Origin: Rebecca billardiae RCC1528
Taxonomy: Eukaryota > Haptophyta
Assembly: GCA_965240325.2 (NCBI GenBank)
Contig: OZ251224.1
Span: forward strand, 62,001 to 126,000
Direction of reading: 5' to 3'
Length of the DNA stretch: 64,000 bases
Shown here: positions 52,801 to 59,665 of the stretch, in pieces
Position numbering within the stretch: the first letter of the stretch is position 1
Layout: each line of letters starts with the position of its first letter
Position numbers and translations under genes: made by a program
The notes under the pieces: model-generated
Databases searched by the model: none
The model's input: only the letters and a program-made list of their open reading frames with translations
What the model was told of the DNA's origin: nothing

Positions 52801-53079
52801 CGAGGATGTCCGGCTGGCTGTCACTTGCGCCGCCTGCACGTTGGAGCGCGGCAGCACGTTGGAGGGAGCATGTTGAGGGTCAGACCGTACGCCGTGGCGC
52901 CGCTGACCTTGCCCCGTGCCGTCCGTGGGCGGTGGGATCTTGTCAATGTCGAGGTCGTCGAATCGCGTCGGCCGCGTGCGCATTGGTGATGCACTCTGCG
53001 CGGTGGCAAGCGAGGCTGGTGGAGCGCTCGGCTCGGGGAGGAGAACGGATGGGTAGGCAGGGCCTCCCCACTCCGTCAT
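46453..53079 (-). CDS. LINE first frame: APE endonuclease and reverse transcriptase
   Basis: 2208 codons. The first ~790 residues are low-complexity with basic patches and two hydrophobic stretches near 460-550 (AVVAALLVLMQI, ALAVLSAGIMAEVLAWLLLL); the true start is unknown. After GEAKNPGPG the AP-endonuclease begins (LSIASVNVGG, MLQETNLR, MAAGDANAVW, ASRISYML, STHFFMIADIP) at about 800-1040; it would nick target DNA. The reverse transcriptase (~1470-1800) has all motifs: GAPGLDKVQI, VYFYKKGDALALSNYRGI, TACDIAKAYDSV, RRGCKQGCPLSPIKFCLF, QGYMDDLALVA (catalytic YMDD near 1711), GMVLNHAKC and YLGYHLN. The frame stays open past the point where RNase H should start, then ends. No inactivating change is seen in EN or RT core residues except STH where SDH is usual in the endonuclease. 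Confidence 0.88.
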   Translation of the reverse strand: MTEWGGPAYPSVLLPEPSAPPASLATAQSASPMRTRPTRFDDLDIDKIPPPTDGTGQGQRRHGVRSDPQHAPSNVLPRSNVQAAQVTASRTSSARPIASALAESSGCRLSLLSLRAHNTARWGKTTSAHTGLKRAAPTGLLGVTPDCHAPGAGTAQLLLRHPHRGYGLDDRCLLPASKQTLADELPCTGYVVGDARGQTVALVQDGPSVPPCPAWPAACGAFQFRSPADTGRARLILGAESWPGDENDGWRLVKARHSSRRRGRRRRATIPKGGKAAPQGDDYHAWWGAHNINEAPVAPPGAAGMARQVIVMNAPSSMSTGGRYHCLATDDSADDDATPQTDPPHTPLLGKRRRGARAQRAGAGARAKTPGAGAQASAEPGLPNAHVRCAKGNAVATLPDDRMRRAAAAMAEDTGRMLPHDMASTATVLAGDQAAEKVNAEVGTSSRPVAFDHAARIVWLAHAVVAALLVLMQITRMPAAGCLTELGLASLPPPVWPTFVTVVVRAQPALAVLSAGIMAEVLAWLLLLALRSRLTLPPATAAVVCDDVCCDMKQSAVPRSTGTARGRDEAATVPACRNYWSEVARRARGESPCPGWRQARRAHPRELMLVHGTTWVGLPRSRACKRTRRRRCLALPQPQWQWGRAPQWHHCRQQGQCNGRTAAGQRACRGAASAKRRRQQAPHKQAVLFLITMLMHVPPKHKWHLRVKHCHDTAGHSGGAAGRAGPQCCEPTRAEDATSKHKWHLRVKHCHDTAGHSGGAAGRAGPQCCEPTRAEDATSNQRVGDPDDGQRQGEAKNPGPGAGRQRLSIASVNVGGIAKLSRRAMLQTLLDDHQWDIVMLQETNLRQALATPDILQGYTTYHDPLPAHHKSSGKGVAIAVRRDPARPMAELDIRVQGGAMHKSVAGHLLMGTLIFATAAGDVYHIQLTCFYIPCNPAMRSAVLPALHHTLEMHSDMVTGRTDALRMAAGDANAVWEQGEAVALDPRRRHQNKSQCAFRNLMESLTGMHNMKPPGTFDPATEYTHVCGNTASRISYMLSNRADLACHVRHSDPAAALGIPLQTTGEGRSTHFFMIADIPVSKLGHIRRPKVHVRWQPHRFYFSASDPQHRAKVVQALRGPAAQTLARIADDSGTMHPLYNDNNLIDFHEHMDAAARTAAEEALPDTLAELTSLAVDGVGAADPAQAPKEPLRPVGGPQNRAVDPRAQSHLTMHRVYRGMVATVTRILQLRRAHRRTECLEGLTTAAQRGKMIRSLAMPNSRRAVRAHEHIWGARAAHPMAQRNMGVPLPGGGTAPPGQASVPTLYALWQLSQREIAVWLADLKQICTTCLMAFERVQHRFETARIKERYAKLTREMHRKGTHHLRKELLPRDRPSGFELTLLHTTDPTTGQAGVTDDPARIKELAAAYTASNIGQPAERTPGPHPYEDEAIWRPIRDRWTPELVRAVTAPMRAEDLKRILGRAKSNGAPGLDKVQICSLKLVLEAQPALKTVLINCINTILHSTSPLPAHITQSEIVYFYKKGDALALSNYRGIALQSVIYKMAAAHRASQIQHVCDRLGLLRPEQAASRAGGQGDLHVAALTAAIAHAKRHNRELHITACDIAKAYDSVPISSLRQALALHGFPPQLVASLDRLDEGSTAVTRTPHGLTDPVPIRRGCKQGCPLSPIKFCLFMNMFIQWFTATSATGYTFQLDATARLPQRGPPTARIQVQGYMDDLALVAATAAENTAQLEALHKFLAAHGMVLNHAKCVHAYRPARTPRGGRACQPAGPAAPLFPRAGQAVATVPTLDPAHRESFAYLGYHLNMELAWGAHSRKVAERLQKAAWRVGVAAMDPCCHTVMTGTLLQHDVVSTLDYKLSASKLTKDELRGMRTTILRPVWQRVGLPHASARIAACGPAKTWGIGPEDPQARDAGQKVTTLLKAANSLAADGHLTRSALCEWHACLHSPGFAPAAYPPFVEGGLRALNTCPAGAARWAPATYRELALLTLREVCGSRVEHIMDTYSNRLSRRKRSSRTARLNAILDMTVGATIEMAVPRAGPNLPGRAHTSMLEESILRDGGTSAAQMIRATNGGAAAAVLSLFTADGRRALRAYDPAQEWMCGRLAHALLDGLVDNWLTAPENFLLTGHLGPADRAAAHEREIPTDGRLPVRGLLADTDRRSGWLLRPRQGPGGSCCGICATPHTGRRAPCHHHLHSHVPRRAVSPEL
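50741..50980. repeat. Exact 120-bp tandem duplication inside the LINE
   Basis: 50741-50860 and 50861-50980 are identical and begin TTGGACGTTGCATCCTCTGC. The duplication is 40 codons, so the frame is kept; it doubles the segment KHKWHLRVKHCHDTAGHSGG and following residues just before the endonuclease domain. Confidence 0.97.
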
Positions 53080-53199
53080 GCGCGCCCGCGCAGGTTGTGG
53101 GGGTCGTGCCTACGCACGCGGCGCCGCCGCCTCGCGCCCTCGGGGGCGAAGCGTGGCCATCATGGAACGTAACGGTGTCATATCCGAATCACTGGCGCG

Positions 53200-54483
53200 A
53201 TGTTGGCTCATCCGCGCACGCGCACACGCGAACGCGCGCACCTGGCACGCACGCGTCGTGCGGAGGCACGCGCACGCGCCGTCGTGGGCGCATGCGCGCT
53301 CGCCACTCTCTCCGCTGCCGCACCTCGCAGTGGGCCCGGCGACGGCACCTCCGCAGATGCGGACCTGCCCCTGCCGGAGGACTTGCGCGACGCGATGGCG
53401 CCGGCGACGTTCAGTCCGTGCATGCAACGCTACATCGGAGGGCGCTTCGACGGGCTGGGCCAGCAGCTGTGGAATCTGTTCGGCTGCGCCTATGCGCACG
53501 GCTGGGGTGGGCGCTACTTCGACATCCACCATTTCCTCGAGGCGAGCCGAGACGAGGTTATGACGCCGGTCCACTACGCGCACAAGCGCAAGCCCGACCC
53601 GAACCGCCCGGGGCGGCTCAACGACGAGCGCCACGAGGTATGGGCGTTCGAAGCGTCGGTCTTGGCCCAGTTCGCCTTCGTGCGGCAGATCGAGTTCCTG
53701 CAGGCGTCCGTGCGATGGGAGATGTCGACAAACGTGAGCGCGTACGCGTGCCCGCCACCCAACATCACATTCATCGTCACCCACTACGGCCTCCTGGCGG
53801 AGCGGCCGCCGGCGGCTCGGGCGACAGGCGGGCTGCCCGTGTGGGTGAGGAACGTAGACGCGTTCCGCGCCGCGCTGCACGCGAATCTCGCGCCCCGCCG
53901 GCTGCCGCACCACGCCGTGGTCGCGCACGTGCGCCTAGGCGACTCGCTGCACGCGCGCGGCGCCGCGCGCTCCAACGCTGTGAACGCCGAGCTGATGCTC
54001 GCAGCGGTCCGCGCCGTGCGCGCCGCGGGCTTCGACGGGCCTCTGCACGTGCACTCCGACGGCGACCCGTCCACGCACTTTGGCAACCTGACGTACACGT
54101 TCCACTCCGCCGAGGAAAACTCCTCGCTGCGCGCGCTCGCCGACTGCGCGCATGCGGCTGTGCTGCTCGGCGCAAACAGCGGGATGTCCGTCCTCGCCCT
54201 CCTCGCAGGCGCGCAGCGACTCGTGATCGCGCAGCCGCCTTCGAAGCCGAACAATTACAAGGCGCTGTTGCGCCGCCTGCGCAGACCAGACCTCGATGCG
54301 CCGCGGCCCGAGCTCTTTTCGTCGGCGCCGGCGCCGGGGCAGCTCGTCGCAGTTGTAAACTACGCGGAGCTCGCGAAGCGCGGCGGCGACGGCAGCGATG
54401 TCATCGATGCGGGGCTGCTGGCGGCGGTGGACGCGTCGCGCCGCGGCTATAGGCGGCCAGCAGCTCGCGGTGGACGGCGGTGA
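53200..54483 (+). CDS. Fucosyltransferase-like type II membrane glycosyltransferase
   Basis: Single exon, 427 residues. A basic N-terminus precedes a short hydrophobic anchor (AVVGACALATLSAAA, about 28-42). Conserved-looking blocks are GGRFDGLGQQLWNLFGCAYA (near 81-100), VVAHVRLGDSL near 242-252, HVHSDGD and LLGANSGMSVLALLAG. The G-x-G-x-Q-L start, the H-x-R-x-GD motif and the SD...S-x-x-S pattern resemble GDP-fucose-dependent alpha-1,2/alpha-1,6 and O-fucosyltransferases (GT11/GT23/GT65-like fold). A Golgi role in glycan fucosylation is therefore likely, but exact family and acceptor are open. The start at 53200 keeps the anchor; a frame upstream to 53078 overlaps the LINE start and is unlikely. 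The retrotransposon ends within about 120 bp of this gene. Confidence 0.65.
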   Translation: MLAHPRTRTRERAHLARTRRAEARARAVVGACALATLSAAAPRSGPGDGTSADADLPLPEDLRDAMAPATFSPCMQRYIGGRFDGLGQQLWNLFGCAYAHGWGGRYFDIHHFLEASRDEVMTPVHYAHKRKPDPNRPGRLNDERHEVWAFEASVLAQFAFVRQIEFLQASVRWEMSTNVSAYACPPPNITFIVTHYGLLAERPPAARATGGLPVWVRNVDAFRAALHANLAPRRLPHHAVVAHVRLGDSLHARGAARSNAVNAELMLAAVRAVRAAGFDGPLHVHSDGDPSTHFGNLTYTFHSAEENSSLRALADCAHAAVLLGANSGMSVLALLAGAQRLVIAQPPSKPNNYKALLRRLRRPDLDAPRPELFSSAPAPGQLVAVVNYAELAKRGGDGSDVIDAGLLAAVDASRRGYRRPAARGGRR

Positions 54484-56682
54484 TGATCGTCTAATCGGCG
54501 AGCCTGGACGTCGGACACCGACGTGTCATACAATAACTTATTAGTAACATAATATATATAAGTAAAATATATAACTTCGTCATCCAGATTATACTGTTCA
54601 GACAGCTGATTACGGTCACGGTGAGATTCAGTGTTGTCTACATACTGTAGGGGGGCCAAAGTGGCACTGTAGCGTTACTGACGGCCACGAGCGCGGGTCC
54701 TAGCGAGTGTTTAGAGCTGATTTCGGGCTGGATCATTTGCCCTCTGGAGGGGTCTGGGCCGGCCATGTAAAAAAATCAGGTGCACATACCCTGAATATAG
54801 GGCGTAACGGCTAGCATATTTACTTATTAGAATGAGCCTGAACTTATTGGAAACGGCATGTAACGGTCGTCCTATATGTGACATATAGACCATGTCGACC
54901 TCACTTTGTTAGAGCATCTCAGCGAGATCGTTCTGAGTCCCCAGCAGCAGCAGGTCCCAACATGCGATATAGGCTGTGTACTGGCAGGCTGTCAAATATG
55001 TAGTTTCCTAGAAGCCACCGATCGTTACATACCCACTGTGTATATAGGCGCCATGCTGATGAATACAGCCTCGTCTGATCTCGAGCTGCGAGATACGTTT
55101 TCAGACTGTGTATACGGCCACGCGTACGGCGTATTGCAGACATATTAGACCCAAAGCACCGGCCCCACGTCCTCAGCCCGGGAGTGCTCTCGGTCATAGT
55201 CAAGGTTTAAAGTCACTCGAGCCAACCGTCACCGCTCCCTGGCCGAGACCTACGAGGCAGGTCAAATCTGTCGTCGTCGCAGTGCGGCACAGTGCCGAGC
55301 ATGCGATTCGGCAGCAAACGTCTGCTCCAGGCGGTGGCTGGCGTGTCTGCACCAAACCAGGCTGGATGGGATTGGTCCACATAGGTACGCACTACCCTGT
55401 TCCGCGCTATTTCTGGGCTTAGGGGCGGATATTCGGCCTACAGAGGCTGATCCGGCGCTGTTCGGCGCTCCTGGCTGGCTGCGCGGAGCCCAACGGCAAG
55501 CGCCGGCGTGTGCAAGGTGTCAAGATTGAGACGGTCTCTGACGCTCCCGCCGGTCTTGGGCGCACCAGGGTGCATGAGGGCCCATCTGCATCTGCTTCTG
55601 CAGGCATGAGCGTCACAGGGGCGCGCTTGCAGGCACGGTCGAGTGCACGTCGGACCTGTCGAATGAGCCAACCGCTGCCTGCGAGCACGTCCGCGACGTC
55701 CTGAGAGGCGAATGGGAGGCGCCCAGACGCCATCAGAGGGCACACGTGACCCATACCCAACGTACTGACCATCGCAAGTGCCACGGCAGGTGCAAACACG
55801 GGCCCTACAAGCGGAACATGACAGTTGCGAGCTCCGCGGAGGTGCTGTGCGCGAGCTCGCGCCGGTCTGCTGACGGCGATTCCGGCGCAGTAGGGCAGGT
55901 TAGGCGAGCTGGGCATTCACAGACATACATGGACGATTGGTCCGAGCATCGATCTCATTGGTCCGAGTTGATCATGCGCCACAACGTGCGGTAGCGTAGC
56001 GGGCGTACGCAGCGCACCAATTCAAGCCGGCCGACGCGCGCCGCGCACGGCGCGAGGTGGCCAAGAAGCGGGTGGTGAGCCGCTGGTGGCGCAAAGGCAC
56101 GGGTCAGTAGCGCCCACCAGCGTCACGCGCGCGCGCACCCGAGACCATCTCGGCGTATCATGGGACGCGAGCGCGCGGCGGTCCACTGCCTCCGGCCGCT
56201 CGTGCTGGAGCGGAACCGAGCTCTGAGCGCCCGAAGGCGTCGGAGCTCGATTTTCGAGCGGGGTCCGAGAAAAAGGCTCCGCGCCACCCTAAAAGGCCGA
56301 GGGCGGAGCGAAAATGCGACGCGACTTTGCTTTTCATTTTTAAATGGGCGGTTTGGCCCCCCTACATACTGTGCTGCTGTAAGTACTACGACTCGTCATC
56401 ATCGTCGCGCGTCATCGGGCACGGTCCACCGCGCCCTGCATGTAACTAATAAGAGCAGTGCATGTGAGCAAGCAACGGTCTGCGGCGGGTCACGGGCGCA
56501 TACTGTACGGCCGTCAAGGACAAGCTGCAGCCGCATTATTGGGCGCCGCGGCTCCCATTAGGCGCGGATCGCGGATGACCGACTCCGCCAGCAAGGCATC
56601 AGCGCCTCAGCCGGAATGCAAGCACGGGGGAGATGTTGCAGAGCAGAGGCCAACGTGGCAACGAGCCTCGCCATGCGCCCAG
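54484..56682. other. Intergenic region with scattered fragments
   Basis: 54484-55100 is AT-richer and has no coding signal. A short plus-strand piece at 55998-56110 (HQFKPADARRARREVAKKRV to a TAG) looks like the end of a lost exon. The rest gives nothing I can name apart from the weak minus-strand frame listed at 55419-55916. Confidence 0.4.
55419..55916 (-). CDS. Weak hypothetical frame, possibly an element fragment
   Basis: 165 codons. The middle has more balanced composition than typical shadow frames (LPFASQDVADVLAGSGWLIR, QVRRALDRACKRAPVTLMPA). No domain, signal peptide or intron evidence is present and other frames are also open over part of it. It may be a degraded transposon ORF or chance. 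Confidence 0.2.
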   Translation of the reverse strand: MPSSPNLPYCAGIAVSRPARARAQHLRGARNCHVPLVGPVFAPAVALAMVSTLGMGHVCPLMASGRLPFASQDVADVLAGSGWLIRQVRRALDRACKRAPVTLMPAEADADGPSCTLVRPRPAGASETVSILTPCTRRRLPLGSAQPARSAEQRRISLCRPNIRP

Positions 56683-57327
56683 TCACGGCGTCGAGTCCTC
56701 CTGCGCGTCGCCGTCCGCCCAGGCGCGCGCGGCGGTGCGCGCGCCCTCGCCCTCTGAGCCATCCGAATCGTCGTCAGGGCGGGCGAGCGTGCGGAGGTGG
56801 CGGCGCGCGAGAGCTCCAGACCTGTGCAGGTGGTCGGCGACAGAGACGATCGCGTCGTCGAGTGATCTGCGAAGCTCCGCGACGAGCGGGTCGTGCACGT
56901 CGAGCAGCGGCTCGACACTCGCCGCCGGCGGTTCGGGCGCCGGCCCCGCGGTCGCCGCCAACCCCGCACCGCGCGCGCCGGATGCAGCTTGGGGCGCGGC
57001 CGCCAGGGGGCTCTGGGCCACGCTGCCAGGTGGAGGTGGCTCCACCGACACGTCCACGAGCCTCGATCTCCGCGGCACGGCGGCGTCGAGGCCGTCGACG
57101 CCGCTCGACAGCTGCGCGCGCGGGACGTAACCGGCGGCGCGCAGGCCCCGCTCACGGCGGCAGCGCACGCAGGTGCACAGGTGCTCGTGCGCGTGCCACG
57201 ACGGGCGGTGTCGGGACCAATCGCCACACTGCATCTCGTATGGCACCGGCGGCGGGCCGATGATCTCATCGCGCCGGGCCTCGAGCTCGCTTGGCTGGCC
57301 GTACCCCGGCGGGTACAGGTACACCAT
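56683..57327 (-). CDS. Hypothetical protein with Cys/His cluster at the N-terminus
   Basis: 214 codons from the ATG at 57327. The start (MVYLYPPGYGQPSELEARRD, then IIGPPPVPYEMQCGDW) and a Cys/His-rich stretch (HAHEHLCTCVRCRRERG) look like folded protein, perhaps a small metal-binding motif. The C-terminal half is Ala/Pro-rich, with a possible helix (LVAELRRSLDDAIVSVADHL) and an acidic end (PDDDSDGSEGEG). The MITE at 57351 sits 23 bp upstream of this ATG, so it may have replaced the promoter or separated an upstream exon. The family is not recognised. Confidence 0.4.
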   Translation of the reverse strand: MVYLYPPGYGQPSELEARRDEIIGPPPVPYEMQCGDWSRHRPSWHAHEHLCTCVRCRRERGLRAAGYVPRAQLSSGVDGLDAAVPRRSRLVDVSVEPPPPGSVAQSPLAAAPQAASGARGAGLAATAGPAPEPPAASVEPLLDVHDPLVAELRRSLDDAIVSVADHLHRSGALARRHLRTLARPDDDSDGSEGEGARTAARAWADGDAQEDSTP

Positions 57328-57350
57328 CGTGCCAAAGGACCATACACCTA

Positions 57351-57648
57351 CAGTTTACTAAGAATAAGAGACGCACACAGCTCAGGCAGGCGAGATTGAC
57401 GCCCGCCAACTGTTCATCACCGCCCATGAAGCCGTCGCCGATGGTAGCGCCGCCGAAAAAATTCGTTCAGCCGTCCGCCTGCGAGGCCTGGACGAGGGCT
57501 GCGGCCGCCTCGCGGCGCGCCAGCGCCCGTCGTCCTCGCCCCACCGTCGTCCACAGTACCATCGGCGACGGCTTCATGGGCGGTGACAGTTGGCGGGCGT
57601 CAATCTCGCCTGCCTGAGCTGTGTGCGTCTCTTATTCTTAGTAAACTG
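57351..57648. mobile_element. MITE with ~92-bp terminal inverted repeats and TA target duplication
   Basis: Both ends read CAGTTTACTAAGAATAAGAG inwards and stay complementary for about 92 bp (through GCCGTCGCCGATGGTA). TA lies directly outside each end (57349-57350 and 57649-57650). TA duplication and this structure fit non-autonomous Tc1/mariner-type elements. The 110-bp interior (GCGAGGCCTGGACGAGGGCT and following) encodes no transposase. Related pieces are at 42645-42846 and 17301-17355. Confidence 0.88.
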
Positions 57649-57652
57649 TACT

Positions 57653-57745
57653 GTTTCCAGGTCTCTCTTCGGAGAGCGTGCGATGAAGGATGGCGCGGCA
57701 ACCTGCCACCGTGAGCCTTACGCACGTTAAAACAAATAAACTGTA
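57653..57745. repeat. 93-bp dispersed repeat, copy 2
   Basis: Identical to 15747-15839. It lies 2 bp beyond the TA of the MITE, so the two sequences may have landed next to each other or travelled together. Confidence 0.85.
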
Positions 57746-57853
57746 CGGTCCTTTGATCGTGCTGTGATAATGCCGCCGTTTTACTGCGGTACTCCGGCTC
57801 CGGAGTCCGGAATTCGGAGGGACGGGAGGGTTCGCCCCCGGCCGGCGGCCGTC

Positions 57854-59161
57854 ATGGCCGGCGGCAAGCACTTCGCCGTGGCAACGTACATCTCGGGCGC
57901 CAAGTACCTGCCGCTGCTCGTGGCGTGGCTGCACAGCGTCGCGCGCGTGTACGAGGGCAGCCCCAACGTCGACATTGTCGTCGTGCACTGCGAGGTCGAC
58001 CTCTCCGCGCTCGAGCAGCTGCGCGCGTGCGCGGGCGCCAACTACACGGGCAACGTCAGCCTCGTGCCCAGCTGCATCGAGCACCCCAGCCGGGGGCACG
58101 CGCGCTTCCGCGAGGCGGTCGCGGAGGACGACGCGGTGATCATGCGCTACCTGCGCACCTTCGGCGTGTACGCGCTCTGGGGCCTCTCCGCGTACGAGCG
58201 CGTGCTGTTCCTGGACGTGGACGTGCTCGCGCTCAGGCGGGTGCCGCTGGAGGACGGCAGGCGGTGGGGCGGGAAGGGGGCGGGCGTGCAGAACGTGCAC
58301 TGCGTGCGGATCGAGAAGGCGGACACGTGCAACACGGGCGTGCTCGTCGTGCACCCCAGCGCGCAGATGCACGGCCGCATCATGGCCGCCCTCTCGCGCG
58401 TGCATGCCTCTGAGCTGCTGCTCATCAGCGACCAGGTGCCGTGCTCTGTGTGTGTGCGCGCGCCCTGTGCGTGCGTGCGCGCCTCACTGCGCCCGTGCCC
58501 TCCCCTGTGCGCGCAGGCCTTCTTCACCACCTTCTTCAGCGAGTGCGTCAGCCCGCTGCCGCGCGAGTACAACTACCTGGCGATGCTCGGCTCGGCCAAC
58601 TGGCCGTGGCGCAAGGGGCTGGGCAAGGCGGTGCACTTCCACTACCGCTCGAGCCTCTTCAAGCCGATCGACCTGCACAGCGGCGCGCCCAGGCTGGCGT
58701 ACGACGCGCGCAGGCCGGACCGCATCTACGCCGTCTTCCACGCGCACTTTGCGCCGATGCACGCGTGCTACGCACAGGCGGTGCGCCGAGGCGACGCGCC
58801 CGCGCTGCTCGGGGCGTCTGCGCGCGCGCCGCGCCGGCTGGGGGAGGCGAGGGCGGCGGCGGCGCGGCGGCGCTGGGAGCGGCGCGTCCGGCGCATGGAG
58901 CGCGAGGCGCGCGTGCTCGTGGCGCGCAACGCCTCAGCGCCCGGCGGCGCGCCGCCCGGCGACGCGCCGCCCTCGGCGCGCGGCGGGGACGGCGCCAGGC
59001 TGCCGAGCGCGCGCGCCTTGCAGGCGACGCGCGCCAAGCCCGGCCCCGCGGCCGCGCGCGCGCGCGACGTGGCAACGACAAAGCTGCTGACGGAGGGCTA
59101 CGCGCGGACGCCAACGCTGATCGACGACCTGAGGTGTAAGAAGGCCCACCGGACCACGTGA
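57854..59161 (+). CDS. GT8-family (glycogenin-like) glycosyltransferase
   Basis: Exons 57854-58435 and 58517-59161, 408 residues; an in-frame ATG at 57764 would add 30 residues but lies beside the repeat copy and is less likely. GT8 landmarks: first strand HFAVATYISGAKYLPLLVAW, the donor/Mn-binding DxD (ERVLFLDVDVLAL), CNTGVLVVHPS, SDQ joined across the intron to AFFTTFFSE, LPREYNYLAM, and HFHYRSSLFKPID, equivalent to the glycogenin H-x(n)-KP loop. It would transfer a sugar from a nucleotide donor. The 81-nt intron is in frame without a stop, so retention would insert 27 residues at the active-site side. The C-terminal ~110 residues are basic and Ala-rich. No signal peptide is apparent, suggesting a cytosolic enzyme. 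Confidence 0.85.
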   Translation: MAGGKHFAVATYISGAKYLPLLVAWLHSVARVYEGSPNVDIVVVHCEVDLSALEQLRACAGANYTGNVSLVPSCIEHPSRGHARFREAVAEDDAVIMRYLRTFGVYALWGLSAYERVLFLDVDVLALRRVPLEDGRRWGGKGAGVQNVHCVRIEKADTCNTGVLVVHPSAQMHGRIMAALSRVHASELLLISDQVPCSVCVRAPCACVRASLRPCPPLCAQAFFTTFFSECVSPLPREYNYLAMLGSANWPWRKGLGKAVHFHYRSSLFKPIDLHSGAPRLAYDARRPDRIYAVFHAHFAPMHACYAQAVRRGDAPALLGASARAPRRLGEARAAAARRRWERRVRRMEREARVLVARNASAPGGAPPGDAPPSARGGDGARLPSARALQATRAKPGPAAARARDVATTKLLTEGYARTPTLIDDLRCKKAHRTT

Positions 59162-59335
59162 CGAGCCGATGCATCAAGCAGCGCCGGTGAGGCGCCGCGG
59201 GCTTTTGTATTCCCATCTCGCGGCCGTCCGCGCGGCTGAGCCAGTGCGGCCCGGTAGCCGTCGTCCCCGTGAGTATGCTGGCCTGCCGAGGCCGGCCTGC
59301 GTCATGAGAAGACGACTATAGGCACGACACGCCGC

Positions 59336-59623
59336 GTGGACGCCCGGCGCGTGGACGTGCGACTGCACCTAGCTGCGACGCGACCGCGCGAGTATTTCTT
59401 TCCGGCCGCCGCGCTGCCCGCGCCCACCATGCTGATTCGTCGCTCCCGCCGTCCCGCGGGCGGAAGCACTGCGCCAGCAGGCCGCAGGATTCTCGCGGCG
59501 CTCGGCTCGTCACCAGAGGGACGGGCGATGGTGCGCGCGCTCTGGGCGCGCACGGCGCTCGCGCTGTGCGCGGGCGTGTGGAGCGCGCCCGCCGCGGCGT
59601 GGCCGTGGGGCGGGCTCCGAGCC

Positions 59624-59665
<42 letters not shown>

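Larger units (their letters stand above)
42990..53085 (-). mobile_element. Dualen/RandI-like LINE retrotransposon
   Basis: About 10 kb on the minus strand encodes, in order, an N-terminal region of unknown role, AP endonuclease, reverse transcriptase, RNase H, a Cys/His finger and an OTU-like cysteine protease. There are no long terminal repeats. APE plus RT plus RNase H plus OTU is the set described for Dualen/RandI elements of green algae; I did not find the second, restriction-like endonuclease that defines Dualen. Ends are approximate: no poly(A) tail or target duplication was identified. Confidence 0.8.

Noticed and set aside
55998-56110. Short plus-strand exon-like piece (HQFKPADARRARREVAKKRV) ending in TAG
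   Set aside because: Only about 36 codons, with a stop immediately upstream and no convincing splice acceptor; mentioned in the intergenic entry but not annotated as a gene.
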